DNA of 64,000 bases. It comes from Cellulomonas sp. C5510 (GTDB lineage: Bacteria; Actinomycetota; Actinomycetes; Actinomycetales; Cellulomonadaceae). The stretch spans positions 2,666,001 to 2,730,000 of the forward strand of contig NZ_CP081862.1 of assembly GCF_019797765.1 (NCBI RefSeq). Reading direction: 5' to 3'. This document shows, piece by piece, positions 8,134 through 16,725 of this stretch; within the stretch, counting starts at the first letter, position 1, and the number at the start of each line of letters is the position of its first letter. The position numbers were made by a program, and so were the translations under genes. A model generated the notes under the pieces. The model searched no databases. It saw nothing but the letters and a program-made list of their open reading frames with translations, and was not told the origin of the DNA.

Positions 8134-10845
8134 GTGGCCAGCTATGTCCAGGACTTCTCCGAGGGTGACAAGGACCAGAAGGACCTGCTCGGCGGCAAGG
8201 GTGCGAACCTGGCCGAGATGACCCGGCTGGGACTGCCGGTGCCACCGGGCTTCACCATCACGACCGACGCCTGCCGGGCGTACATGCGCACCGGGCACCT
8301 GCCGGCCGAGCTGCGTGTCGAGGTCACGATGGCCGTCCGCCGGCTGGAGGACGCGCTGGGCCGCGGGTTCGGCGACTTCCACGACCCGCTGCTGGTGTCC
8401 GTGCGCTCCGGGGCGAAGTTCTCCATGCCCGGGATGATGGAGACGGTGCTGAACGTCGGGCTGAACGACGCGTCCGTCGTCGGGCTCGCGGAGTTCTCCG
8501 GCGACGAGCGGTTCGCGTGGGACTCGTACCGCCGGCTCATCCAGATGTTCGGCAAGACGGTGCTGGACATCGACGGCGAGCTGTTCGCGGACACGCTCGA
8601 CAAGGCGAAGGCCGCCAAGGGCGTGCACGACGACGTCGACCTGGACGCGACCGACCTGCGGCACCTCGTCGACTCGTTCAAGGAGATCGTCCGCACGGAG
8701 TCCGGCCGGGAGTTCCCCCAGCACCCGCGCGAGCAGCTCGACCTCGCGATCGTCGCCGTGCTGCGGTCCTGGAACACCGACCGCGCACGCCTGTACCGCC
8801 GCCGCGAGCGCATCCCCGACGACCTGGGCACCGCCGTCAACGTGTGCTCGATGGTGTTCGGCAACCTCGGCCCGACGTCCGGGACCGGGGTGGCGTTCAC
8901 ACGCGACCCCGCGACCGGGCACACCGGTGACTACGGCGACTACCTGGTCAACGCGCAGGGCGAGGACGTCGTCGCGGGGATCCGCAACACGCTGAGCCTC
9001 GCGGAGATGGAGGAGGTCGACCCGCAGTCGTACGCGGACCTGCGCCAGGCCATGCGGCGGCTCGAGACGCACTACCGCGACCTGTGCGACGTGGAGTTCA
9101 CGGTCGAGCGCGGCAAGCTCTGGATGCTGCAGACCCGCGTCGGCAAGCGCACGGCGCCGGCGGCGTTCCGGATCGCCACCCAGCTGGTCGACGAGCACCT
9201 CATCACGATGGACGAGGCGCTGGCCCGGGTCAGCGGGGCGCAGCTCTCGCAGCTGATGTTCCCGCAGTTCGACTCGACGGCCGAGCGCACCCTCCTCACG
9301 AAGGGCATGGCGGCGTCCCCCGGTGCGGCGGTCGGGCACGCGGTCTTCGACTCGGCCATGGCCCAGGAGCGCGCGGCGCACGGCGAGGACGTCGTGCTGG
9401 TGCGGCGCGAGACCAACCCGGACGACCTCGGCGGCATGATCGCGGCGGTCGGCGTCCTGACCGCCCGGGGCGGCAAGACGTCGCACGCGGCCGTCGTCGC
9501 ACGCGGCATGGGCCGCACCTGCGTGGTCGGGGCGGACGAGCTGGTGATCGACCCGGTCGCCCGCACGATGACCGTCCGCGGCCACGTCGTCTCCGAGGGC
9601 GACACGATCGCCATCGACGGCTCGACGGGCGAGGTGTACCTCGGCGCGGTGCCCGTCGTCCCGTCCCCGGTCAGCACCTACCTGGAGTCCGGGCTGGACG
9701 CGGCGCTCGCGCAGGCCGGCGACGACGACCAGACGGCCGACCTGGTGCGCGCGGTCGACCGCGTCCTCACCCACGCCGACACCACGCGCCGGCTGCGCGT
9801 GCACGCGAACGCCGACACCGCCGAGGACGCCCGCCGGGCGCGCTCGCTGGGCGCCCAGGGCATCGGGCTGTGCCGCACCGAGCACATGTTCCTCGGCGAG
9901 CGCCGCGTCCTGGTCGAGCGGGTGGTGCTCGCGGAGGACGACGACGAGCGTCAGGCCGCCCTCGACGCCCTGCTGCCCCTGCAGCGGGCGGACTTCGCGG
10001 CGCTGCTCGAGGAGATGGACGGGCTGCCGACGACGATCCGGCTGATCGACCCGCCGCTGCACGAGTTCCTCCCCGACCTCACCGAGCTGTCCGTCAAGGT
10101 CGCCCTGGCCGAGGAGCGCGGCGAGGTCGACCCGGCGGACGTCAAGCTGCTCGCGGCGGTCCGCCGGATGCACGAGGCGAACCCGATGCTCGGCCTGCGC
10201 GGCGTCCGCCTCGGGCTCGTGGTGCCGGGGCTGTTCGCGCTGCAGATCCGGGCGGTCTGCGAGGCCACCGCCGACCGGCTCGAGGCCGGCGGCACCCCGC
10301 ACGCCGAGATCATGGTCCCGCTGGTCGGCTCCGTGATGGAGCTGCACCTGGTCCGCGACGAGGCGCTGCGGATCATGGGCGAGGTCGGCCGGGCCCGCGG
10401 CGTCGCGCTCGACCTGCCGGTCGGGGCGATGATCGAGCTGCCCCGCGCCGCGCTCACCGCCGACCGGATCGCGGAGGTGGCGCAGTTCTTCTCGTTCGGC
10501 ACCAACGACCTCACGCAGACCACGTGGGGCTTCTCCCGGGACGACGTCGAGGGGGCGTTCTTCCCGGAGTACCTCGAGAACGGGGTGCTGACCATCTCCC
10601 CGTTCGAGACCATCGACACCAAGGGCGTCGGGCGCCTCGTGCGCATCGCGGTGGAGGAGGGCCGGGCCACCCGACCGGACCTCACCGTCGGGGTGTGCGG
10701 CGAGCACGGCGGTGACCCGGAGTCGATCCGGTTCTTCGACGCGGCCGGGCTGGACTACGTGTCCTGCTCGCCGTTCCGGGTGCCGGTCGCGCGGCTCGAG
10801 GCCGGCAGGGCCGCGATCCAGGGTCCCGACACCGACGTCCGCTGA
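8134..10845 (+). CDS. ppdK: Pyruvate phosphate dikinase
   Basis: A 903-residue protein, the usual PPDK length. It interconverts pyruvate, ATP and phosphate with PEP, AMP and pyrophosphate. The N-terminal ATP-grasp part begins LGGKGANLAEM; the phosphohistidine motif GGKTSHAAVVARGMG gives His451; the C-terminal TIM barrel holds GLCRTEHMF, a GTNDLTQTTWGFSRDD segment and the PEP-site Cys855 in GVCGEHGGDP. The GTG start at 8134 has GGAGGT at 8124-8129. Longer in-frame starts run into the acyltransferase gene and lack similarity. A GC hairpin (8065-8086) precedes the start and another (10862-10893) follows the stop. Confidence 0.97.
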   Translation: MASYVQDFSEGDKDQKDLLGGKGANLAEMTRLGLPVPPGFTITTDACRAYMRTGHLPAELRVEVTMAVRRLEDALGRGFGDFHDPLLVSVRSGAKFSMPGMMETVLNVGLNDASVVGLAEFSGDERFAWDSYRRLIQMFGKTVLDIDGELFADTLDKAKAAKGVHDDVDLDATDLRHLVDSFKEIVRTESGREFPQHPREQLDLAIVAVLRSWNTDRARLYRRRERIPDDLGTAVNVCSMVFGNLGPTSGTGVAFTRDPATGHTGDYGDYLVNAQGEDVVAGIRNTLSLAEMEEVDPQSYADLRQAMRRLETHYRDLCDVEFTVERGKLWMLQTRVGKRTAPAAFRIATQLVDEHLITMDEALARVSGAQLSQLMFPQFDSTAERTLLTKGMAASPGAAVGHAVFDSAMAQERAAHGEDVVLVRRETNPDDLGGMIAAVGVLTARGGKTSHAAVVARGMGRTCVVGADELVIDPVARTMTVRGHVVSEGDTIAIDGSTGEVYLGAVPVVPSPVSTYLESGLDAALAQAGDDDQTADLVRAVDRVLTHADTTRRLRVHANADTAEDARRARSLGAQGIGLCRTEHMFLGERRVLVERVVLAEDDDERQAALDALLPLQRADFAALLEEMDGLPTTIRLIDPPLHEFLPDLTELSVKVALAEERGEVDPADVKLLAAVRRMHEANPMLGLRGVRLGLVVPGLFALQIRAVCEATADRLEAGGTPHAEIMVPLVGSVMELHLVRDEALRIMGEVGRARGVALDLPVGAMIELPRAALTADRIAEVAQFFSFGTNDLTQTTWGFSRDDVEGAFFPEYLENGVLTISPFETIDTKGVGRLVRIAVEEGRATRPDLTVGVCGEHGGDPESIRFFDAAGLDYVSCSPFRVPVARLEAGRAAIQGPDTDVR

Positions 10846-10861
10846 GGGGACGACCGCGCCG

Positions 10862-10893
10862 CCGCCGCCCCGGTTGGGACACCGGGACGGCGG
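10862..10893 (+). terminator. Putative ppdK terminator hairpin
   Basis: A 12-bp stem with one mismatch (arms 10862-10873 and 10882-10893) and an eight-base loop, 16 bp after the ppdK stop. There is no T-run, as is common for actinobacterial terminators. Confidence 0.55.
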
Positions 10894-10902
10894 CCCCGCG
10901 GC

Positions 10903-11028
10903 GTCCGTACCCGCGCGCCCGTCCGCACCCGCGCTCCCTTCCGCACCCGCGCTCCCTTCCGCACCCGCGCTCCCTTCCGCACCTGCGCTCCCTTCCGCAC
11001 CCGCGCGCCCTTCCGCACCCGCGCTCGC
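10903..11028. repeat. Seven-unit 18-bp tandem repeat (minisatellite)
   Basis: Seven consecutive 18-bp units of consensus TTCCGCACCCGCGCTCCC; units 3 and 4 are identical, the others differ by one to three bases. It lies in the 314-bp gap between ppdK and the convergent protease gene. Because 18 is a multiple of three, every frame reads as a six-residue repeat (for example PSAPAL), but no convincing gene surrounds it. The copy number probably varies between strains. Confidence 0.85.
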
Positions 11029-11057
11029 ACGCGCTCCCGCTCCCGCGCTCTGAGCCG

Positions 11058-11117
11058 CCGAGAGTCCAGGACACGCCCGGGATCAGCGGCGGACGTGGGC
11101 GTGTCCTGGACTCTCGG
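11058..11117. terminator. Long perfect hairpin between convergent genes
   Basis: Two perfectly complementary 21-base arms (11058-11078 and 11097-11117; the left begins CCGAGAGTCCAGG) around an 18-base loop; three more pairs extend the stem beyond a G-T pair. It sits 43 bp past the stop of the leftward protease gene and beyond ppdK, so it could end transcription from both sides. Its base resembles two other long hairpins in the window. Confidence 0.65.
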
Positions 11118-11159
11118 TGGCGGGGATCCGGCGGAGCGGGTGAGTCGACCGGGCCGGGG

Positions 11160-12497
11160 TCAGTCGGCCGGGCCCTCGACGAGGGTGACCGTGGCGGACT
11201 GCGTCGTACCGGTGGCCGTGGTCCAGGTCAGCGCGACCTGGTCGCCGGGGGCGTGCGCCGCGAGCGCCGCGCTCAGCGCGTCACCGTCCGCGACCGTCAC
11301 GCCGTCGACGGCCGTGATCGTGTCCCCGGCGACCAGGCCGGCCTGCGCGGCGGGGGTCCCGTCGATGACGCCGGCGACCGGAGCACCCGCCGCGCCGCCC
11401 GTGGTCGACCCGGTCGCCGAGCCGGGCAGGCCGTTCACGGCCGCCGCGTCACCGCCCGTCGTCGCGAGCTGCACCCCGAGGAACGCCGGGTAGCCGAGCG
11501 TGATCGTGTCGGTGTCCTGGCCTGCGACGATCTGCGTCACCACGTCGAGCACGTCCTGGATCGGGATGGCGTAGCCGGTGATGTCCGCCGAGCCGGACGA
11601 CGCAGCGGTCGTGATGCCGACGACCTCGCCCTCGTCGTCCAGCAGCGGGCCGCCGGAGTCGCCGGACACCACGTCGGCGTCGACCTCGATCAGCCCGCTG
11701 AGCGACTCCCCCGACGACACGCCCTCGGCCTGCGTGGTGATGGACTCGTCGAGGCCCGTGACCGTGCCGTCCGCCGCGAGCAGCACGCCGCCGCCCTCGG
11801 CGTTGCCGACGGCCGTCACCGCGTCGCCGACCGCGACACCCGCCTCGTCGTCGTCGAGCGCGGCGGGGGTGAGGCCGGACGCGCCCTGGAGCTGGAGCAC
11901 CGCGACGTCCGCCGTGGCGTCGGTGCCGACGACCTCGGCCGTGTACGTCTCCCCCGTCGACCCGATGGTGACCGTGATCTGCGTCGCGCCCTCGACCACG
12001 TGGTTGTTCGTGACGACGAGCCCATCGGACGTCAGCACGACACCGGTGCCGGCAGCCTCAGCGGACCGGTAGCCGAGCACCGTCGAGATCAGCACGACGC
12101 CGCTCTGCTGCGCCTCGGTGGCGGTCGTCGCGTCGAGAGTGGCGGTGGAGGACCCGGAGCCCGCGCCGCCGGAGCCCCCGCCGGGGAGCGTCGTCGACGG
12201 CCCGTCCCAGCCGCCCGCACCGGCCTGCTGACGGCCGGTGCCGAAGCTGTTCCCGGTCGAGGGCGCCGCCGCCAGGCCCGGGTCCGCCCCACCGTCAGGC
12301 AGGCCGAGCGCGTACGCGGTCCCGCCCAGCACCAGCCCGGCCGCGACCGCCCCGGAGGCGAGCAGCGCGACGGCCGTCCGCCGGCGCCGCGAGCGGCGGG
12401 GCACCGGCGGCTGGTCGCCATCGGGACCGGGGCCGGGCGCGGTCGTCGGGTCGTGGGGCTGGGCCGGGGTCGGCCGGGGCGCGGTCTCGTGGTCCAC
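11160..12497 (-). CDS. Membrane-anchored S1C trypsin-like serine protease with PDZ domain
   Basis: A 445-residue HtrA/DegP-like protein. A proline-rich, basic cytoplasmic N-terminus (1-40) is followed by a membrane anchor at about 41-64, a Gly/Ser/Thr-rich linker to about 130, the protease domain, and a PDZ domain at about 365-435 (AGLVAGDTITAVDG). The catalytic triad is His166 (VTNNHVV), Asp197 (ADVAVLQL) and Ser281 (SGDSGGPLL). The GTG start at 12497 is supported by AGGAGGTG five bases upstream. It probably acts outside the membrane in protein quality control or regulated proteolysis. It is a single gene, convergent with ppdK. Confidence 0.93.
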   Translation of the reverse strand: MDHETAPRPTPAQPHDPTTAPGPGPDGDQPPVPRRSRRRRTAVALLASGAVAAGLVLGGTAYALGLPDGGADPGLAAAPSTGNSFGTGRQQAGAGGWDGPSTTLPGGGSGGAGSGSSTATLDATTATEAQQSGVVLISTVLGYRSAEAAGTGVVLTSDGLVVTNNHVVEGATQITVTIGSTGETYTAEVVGTDATADVAVLQLQGASGLTPAALDDDEAGVAVGDAVTAVGNAEGGGVLLAADGTVTGLDESITTQAEGVSSGESLSGLIEVDADVVSGDSGGPLLDDEGEVVGITTAASSGSADITGYAIPIQDVLDVVTQIVAGQDTDTITLGYPAFLGVQLATTGGDAAAVNGLPGSATGSTTGGAAGAPVAGVIDGTPAAQAGLVAGDTITAVDGVTVADGDALSAALAAHAPGDQVALTWTTATGTTQSATVTLVEGPAD

Positions 12498-12609
12498 GGG
12501 GCACCTCCTGCGGGGCGGGCGCCGGGGCGGCGCCGATGCCCCTGAGTGCACCCCGCGGACCAGGACGCGGGCTGGACCTTCCCTGAGAGCCGGCCGTGGA
12601 TCGGTCGCC

Positions 12610-13836
12610 TCAGCCGGCGAAGCGCTCCGACCGCTCGACGACCCGGCCCCGCGACGCCTCGACGTCCCACGTGTACACGGTGCGACCCTCGATGAGGACG
12701 TGCTCCGCACGCGCGTGCACGTCGAGCGGGTCCCCCGACCACACCACGACGTCGCCGTCTCGCCCCGGCTCCAGCGCCCCGACCCGGCCGTCCAGCCCGA
12801 GGAACGCGGCCGGGTTGACCGTCAGCGCCTCGAGCGCGGTCTGCCGCGGCAGCCCCTCCTTCACGGCGAGCGTCGCCTGGTGCACGAGGAAGTTGATCGG
12901 CACGACGGGGTGGTCGGTCGTGATCGCGACGCGCACACCCGCCCGGGCGAGCGCCGCGAGGTTCGCGATGGCGCGGTCGCGCAGCTCGACCTTCGACCGG
13001 GACGTGAACATCGGGCCGAAGATCACCGGCACGTCCCGCTCCGCCAGCACGTCCGCGAGCTTGTGCCCGTCCGTGCCGTGGTTGACCACCAGGCGGTACC
13101 CGAACTCGTCGGCCAGCCGGATCGCGGTGGCGATGTCGTCGTGCCGGTGGGTGTGCTGGTCCCAGACCAGCTCGCCGTCGAGCACCCGGGCCAGCGTCTC
13201 CAGCCCCAGGTCCGTCTTGAACGGCTCGCCCTTGGACTCGGCCGCGGCCCGCGCCGCCCGGTAGTGCTGCGCGGCGGTGAACGCCTCGCGGATCACCAAC
13301 GCGGTCCCCAGGCGTGTGGACGGCGTCTGGTTCTTGCCGCCGTAGACGCGCTTCGGGTTCTCGCCGAGCGCCGACTTCACGCTCACGGCCGCGGAGATCA
13401 CCTGCTCGTCGATGGTGCGGCCGCCCCACGACTTCAGGGCCACGCTCTGGCCGCCGATCGGGTTGCCGGACCCCGGCTTCACCACGACGGACGTGACGCC
13501 GCCGGCCAGCGCGTCCCGGAAGCCCTCGTCGTCGATGTTCACCGCGTCGATCGCCCGGACCGCGGCCATGTTCGGCCCGGTCATCTCGTTCGTGTCGTCG
13601 CCCGCGACGCCCTCGCCCTCCTCGTGGATGCCGACGTGGCCGTGCGCCTCGACGAAGCCCGGCAGCACCCAGCGCCCGGTCGCGTCCACGACGGTCGCGC
13701 CCTCGGGGACCGCCACGTCGGCGCCGACCGCCTCGATGCGGCCGTCGCGGATCAGGACGGTGCCGCCCTCGACGGGCTCGGAGCTGACGGGGACGACGTA
13801 GCCGCCGGTGACGGCGACGAGAGAGGAGGAGGTCAT
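12610..13836 (-). CDS. Amidohydrolase superfamily protein (imidazolonepropionase-like)
   Basis: A 408-residue protein starting MTSSSLVAVTGG, with GGAGGT just upstream of the ATG. The N-terminal beta-sandwich is followed by the TIM-barrel metal motif GFVEAHGHVG, then HTHRHDD, VNHGTDGHK and a late Asp in ITTDHPVVP; the C-terminus returns to the sandwich (LDGRVGALEPGRDGDVVVW). These are amidohydrolase-fold ligands of the HutI / prolidase-like branch. The first metal motif reads H-G-H rather than H-x-H with Val or Thr. The substrate is unknown. Its 5' end is 61 bp from the divergent reductase gene, so the two promoters share a short region. Confidence 0.85.
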   Translation of the reverse strand: MTSSSLVAVTGGYVVPVSSEPVEGGTVLIRDGRIEAVGADVAVPEGATVVDATGRWVLPGFVEAHGHVGIHEEGEGVAGDDTNEMTGPNMAAVRAIDAVNIDDEGFRDALAGGVTSVVVKPGSGNPIGGQSVALKSWGGRTIDEQVISAAVSVKSALGENPKRVYGGKNQTPSTRLGTALVIREAFTAAQHYRAARAAAESKGEPFKTDLGLETLARVLDGELVWDQHTHRHDDIATAIRLADEFGYRLVVNHGTDGHKLADVLAERDVPVIFGPMFTSRSKVELRDRAIANLAALARAGVRVAITTDHPVVPINFLVHQATLAVKEGLPRQTALEALTVNPAAFLGLDGRVGALEPGRDGDVVVWSGDPLDVHARAEHVLIEGRTVYTWDVEASRGRVVERSERFAG

Positions 13837-13897
13837 GACCTCCACCGTATGCCCGGTCCCCGCCGACCCGTGCCGAGGGGTGTGGCAGGGTGACCGG

Positions 13898-14896
13898 GTG
13901 CGATACGTGATCATCGGCGCCGGCGCGGTCGGCGGGACCATCGGGGGGCTGCTGGCCGAGGCGGGCCGGGACGTCGTGCTCGTCGCGCGCGGCGCGCACC
14001 TCGACGCGCTGCGGTCCGGCGGCCTGCACCTGACGACGCCCGCGGGCGCCCGGACCGTGCGCACCGCCGTCGCGTCCCGGCCGGAGGACGTCCAGCTGCG
14101 GCGCGACGACGTGCTGGTGCTCGCCGTGAAGTCGCAGGACACCGACACCACGCTGGCCGACTGGGCCGGTCGCCCCGTCGACGGCGGCCGCACCGCCGGC
14201 GAGGACCTGCTGCTGGTGTGCGCCCAGAACGGCGTCGACAACGAGCGCACCGCGCTGCGGCGGTTCGCCCGGGTGGCCGGCATGTGCGTCTGGCTCCCCG
14301 CGACGTTCCTGGAGCCGGGCCGGGTGTCTGCCTCCGGCTCCCCGGTCACCGGGGTGCTGACGCTGGGGTCCGTGCCCGCGGGTGCGGCCGACGCCGACCT
14401 GGCGGAGGTCTCCCGCGACCTCGAGGCCGCCGGGTTCCGCGCGCCCGTCGTCGAGGACGTCGCCGCGTGGAAGTACGCGAAGCTGCTGAGCAACCTCGGC
14501 AACGCCGTCGAGGCGCTCTGCGGCCCGGTGCGCGGCGCAGCGCGTGAGCTCGCCGACGCCGCGGTCGCCGAGGCGCGCGAGGTGCTGGCCGCCGCGGGCG
14601 TCTCTCCCGTCGACTCCGCCGAGGAGGCGCGAGCCCGCGAGGGGTTCACCCTGGTCGACCTGCCCGGCGTCGACCGGCGCGGCGGCTCCACGTGGCAGAG
14701 CCTCGTGCGGGGCGCGGGCTCGGTGGAGGCGGCGTACCTGAACGGCGAGATCGCGCTGCTCGGACGGCTGCACCGCGTGCCGGTACCGGTGAACGCCACG
14801 CTGCTGCGGCTCGTCGAGGACGCGGCGGCGCGGGGTGAGCAGCCCGGCGGGCACGACCCGGCGGAGGTCCTGGCCACCGCGCGCGCGGCGGGCTGA
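13898..14896 (+). CDS. Ketopantoate reductase family (ApbA/PanE) oxidoreductase
   Basis: A 332-residue protein read from GTG 13898, which places the Rossmann motif GAGAVGGTIGG at residues 7-17, as usual in the family. The catalytic Lys is in VLAVKSQDT, and the helical C-terminal domain carries WKYAKLLSNLGNAVEAL with the conserved Lys and Asn. 2-Dehydropantoate 2-reductase supplies pantoate for CoA, but many family members act on other 2-oxo acids, so the gene is not called panE. A start at 13808 would overlap the divergent amidohydrolase and adds no conserved sequence. Five bases downstream begins an S4-domain gene on the same strand. Confidence 0.88.
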   Translation: MRYVIIGAGAVGGTIGGLLAEAGRDVVLVARGAHLDALRSGGLHLTTPAGARTVRTAVASRPEDVQLRRDDVLVLAVKSQDTDTTLADWAGRPVDGGRTAGEDLLLVCAQNGVDNERTALRRFARVAGMCVWLPATFLEPGRVSASGSPVTGVLTLGSVPAGAADADLAEVSRDLEAAGFRAPVVEDVAAWKYAKLLSNLGNAVEALCGPVRGAARELADAAVAEAREVLAAAGVSPVDSAEEARAREGFTLVDLPGVDRRGGSTWQSLVRGAGSVEAAYLNGEIALLGRLHRVPVPVNATLLRLVEDAAARGEQPGGHDPAEVLATARAAG

Positions 14897-14901
14897 GCCC
14901 G

Positions 14902-15441
14902 GTGCCGACGGCGGGCGCGGGTCCGGTCGACGGGGGTGACCTCCGCCCGCGGTCGGAGGCTCCCGCGGGGGCGGGTGCCGGACGCGAGCGGCCGTCGGCG
15001 GGTGCGGCGGGTGCGACGGGTGCGACGGCAGGAGAGTCCGCGCCCGCCGCGCTGCCCGGGCTGCCCGTGGGGCCACCCTCGACGCGGGTCGACCGGTGGG
15101 TGTGGGCCGTCCGGCTGACCAAGACCCGCGCGCTCGCCGCGGCGGCGTGCCGGGCGGGCCACGTCCGCGTCAACGGCGATCGCGCGAAGCCGGCCACGAC
15201 CGTGCGCGTCGGGGACGAGGTACGCGTGCGCGGCGAGGGCCCCGAGCGGATCGTCGAGGTCGCCCACGTCGTCGAGCGCCGCGTCGGCCCCGTCCCGGCA
15301 GCCGCGTGCTACGTCGACCGCACCCCGCCGCCCCCGCCCCCGGAGCACGTGGCCGCGGCCGGCGTCCGCGAGCGTGGCGCCGGACGCCCGACCAAGCGCG
15401 AGCGCCGCGAGCTCGACCGCCTGCGCGGCCGCGACCGCTGA
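14902..15441 (+). CDS. S4-domain RNA-binding protein (Hsp15/HslR-like)
   Basis: Up to 179 residues from GTG 14902. The S4 domain begins at TRVDRWVWAVRLTKTRALA (about residues 58-75) and continues through GHVRVNGDRAKPATTVRVGDEVRV, the classical RNA-binding alpha-L fold of Hsp15, which rescues stalled 50S subunits with attached tRNA. The C-terminus ends GRPTKRERRELDRLRGRDR, a basic tail typical of this group. The first 57 residues are Ala/Gly/Pro-rich and not conserved, so the true start may be an internal GTG nearer 15070. It follows the reductase gene by five bases and is probably cotranscribed. Confidence 0.85.
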   Translation: MPTAGAGPVDGGDLRPRSEAPAGAGAGRERPSAGAAGATGATAGESAPAALPGLPVGPPSTRVDRWVWAVRLTKTRALAAAACRAGHVRVNGDRAKPATTVRVGDEVRVRGEGPERIVEVAHVVERRVGPVPAAACYVDRTPPPPPPEHVAAAGVRERGAGRPTKRERRELDRLRGRDR

Positions 15442-15534
15442 CCCGCCGGGCCGTCCCGCCCGACAGCACCGCCCGCCCGCACCCCGCCCGGCTGCATCTG
15501 CACCTGCCCCCTGCCGCGTGAGCCGCCCCCGCAC

Positions 15535-15591
15535 CGAGAGGCCAGTCGCCGGGGTGCTGGGGGCACGCGCACCCCCGGTGGTGGCCTCTCG
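15535..15591. terminator. Long interrupted hairpin between convergent genes
   Basis: Outer arms CGAGAGGCCA (from 15535) and TGGCCTCTCG (to 15591) pair perfectly over ten bases; after a small internal loop an inner CCGGGG/CCCCCGG stem closes the structure. It lies between the ends of the S4 gene (+) and the DUF72 gene (-), a position suited to a bidirectional terminator. The rest of this 263-bp gap shows nothing else. Confidence 0.6.
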
Positions 15592-15704
15592 CGCGGAGAG
15601 GCGCGCACGTGGGGCGGGTCGCGTCGGGTCGGTCAGGGCGGAGCGGCTCGGTCAGAGCGAGGCGGGGCGGGCGGGTCGGGGCGCGGCGGTCGGGCGTCGC
15701 GGCG

Positions 15705-16595
15705 TCAGCCCGGGTCCGGCGGGCCGACGCCCAGGCGGCGGGCCAGTCCCATCGCGTCGACGGGCGCACGGACCTTCGTGTCGTTGTCGAAGTACACGAA
15801 GACGTCGCGACCACCGGGCACCGCGGGTGCTGCGGGGCCGAGGCGGCGGGCGTCCGCCGGCTCTCCCCCGGCGCTCCAGGCGCGCACCCGGTCGGCCCAC
15901 CGGTCCAGGGCCGGGTCGTCGTAGCCGGACACGTAGAGCTCGGAGTCGCCGTGGAGCCGCACGTACACCAGGTCGGCGGTCACGTCCTCCAGGTACGGCC
16001 AGCGTCCCGCGGTGTCCGCGACGACCAGCCCGATGCCGTGCTCGCGCAGCAGGGCGGGGAACGCGGGGTCCTCGAACGACGCGTGCCGCACCTCGAGGAC
16101 GTGGCGCAGCGGTCGGTCGTCGTCCGTGGTCGTCCAGGCCCGGCCGTCGAGCCTCTCGTCGTGCCGTCCGGCGAGCTCGGCGGCGGCCGCCGTCGTCCGC
16201 GGCAGCAGGTCGAAGAACCGTGCGAGCCGGCCGGCGTCGAACCCGAGCGTCGGCGGCAGCTGCCACAGCACCGGCCCGAGGGCCGGTCCGAGCGCGAGCA
16301 CGCCCGAGGCGAAGAAGTTCGCGAGCGGCACCTCGACGTCGGCGAGCTTCTTCATGTGGGTCACGAAGCGACCGCCCTTGACCGAGAAGACGAACCCCTC
16401 GGGGACCTCCGCGCGCCAGGCGAGGTACGACTCGGGGCGCTGCAGCGCGTAGAACGAGCCGTTGACCTCGATGCTGCGCAGGCGCCGGGAAGCGAACTCC
16501 AGCTCGCGGCGCTGCGGCAGGCCCGTGGGGTAGAACACCCCTCGCCAGGGCGCGTACCGCCAGCCGGAGATGCCGATCCGGATGTCCGAGGCCAT
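15705..16595 (-). CDS. DUF72 domain-containing protein (YecE-like)
   Basis: A 296-residue TIM-barrel protein of the DUF72 family. The N-terminus IRIGISGWRYAPWRGVFYP is the family signature, followed by VNGSFYALQRPESY, FVFSVKGGRFVTHMKKL, the WQLPP segment, and YVRLHGDSELY and VFVYFDNDTKVRAP near the end. Biochemical function is not established for the family. The ATG at 16595 is the only one fitting the conserved N-terminus. It is convergent with the S4 gene and divergent from the MFS gene, 130 bp apart. Confidence 0.92.
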   Translation of the reverse strand: MASDIRIGISGWRYAPWRGVFYPTGLPQRRELEFASRRLRSIEVNGSFYALQRPESYLAWRAEVPEGFVFSVKGGRFVTHMKKLADVEVPLANFFASGVLALGPALGPVLWQLPPTLGFDAGRLARFFDLLPRTTAAAAELAGRHDERLDGRAWTTTDDDRPLRHVLEVRHASFEDPAFPALLREHGIGLVVADTAGRWPYLEDVTADLVYVRLHGDSELYVSGYDDPALDRWADRVRAWSAGGEPADARRLGPAAPAVPGGRDVFVYFDNDTKVRAPVDAMGLARRLGVGPPDPG

Positions 16596-16725
16596 GGCGG
16601 ACCGTAGGCACCGGCCGCGAGGACGGGCAACCGCGCCCCGCGGCCCCGGCATCTCCTCACGTCCCGTCGCGGCCCGTTCAGCGGGTCGACACGCGCCGGA
16701 CGCCGGCCCGGGGTATCCCTGGTCC

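Noticed and set aside
7864..10707. A very long open frame (about 947 codons) antisense to ppdK
   Set aside because: High-GC coding DNA leaves the opposite frame free of stops. The product is Arg/His/Gly-rich without domains, while the plus strand is clear PPDK.
10903..11028. CRISPR array
   Set aside because: Units abut directly with no spacers and no cas genes are near; it is a simple tandem repeat.
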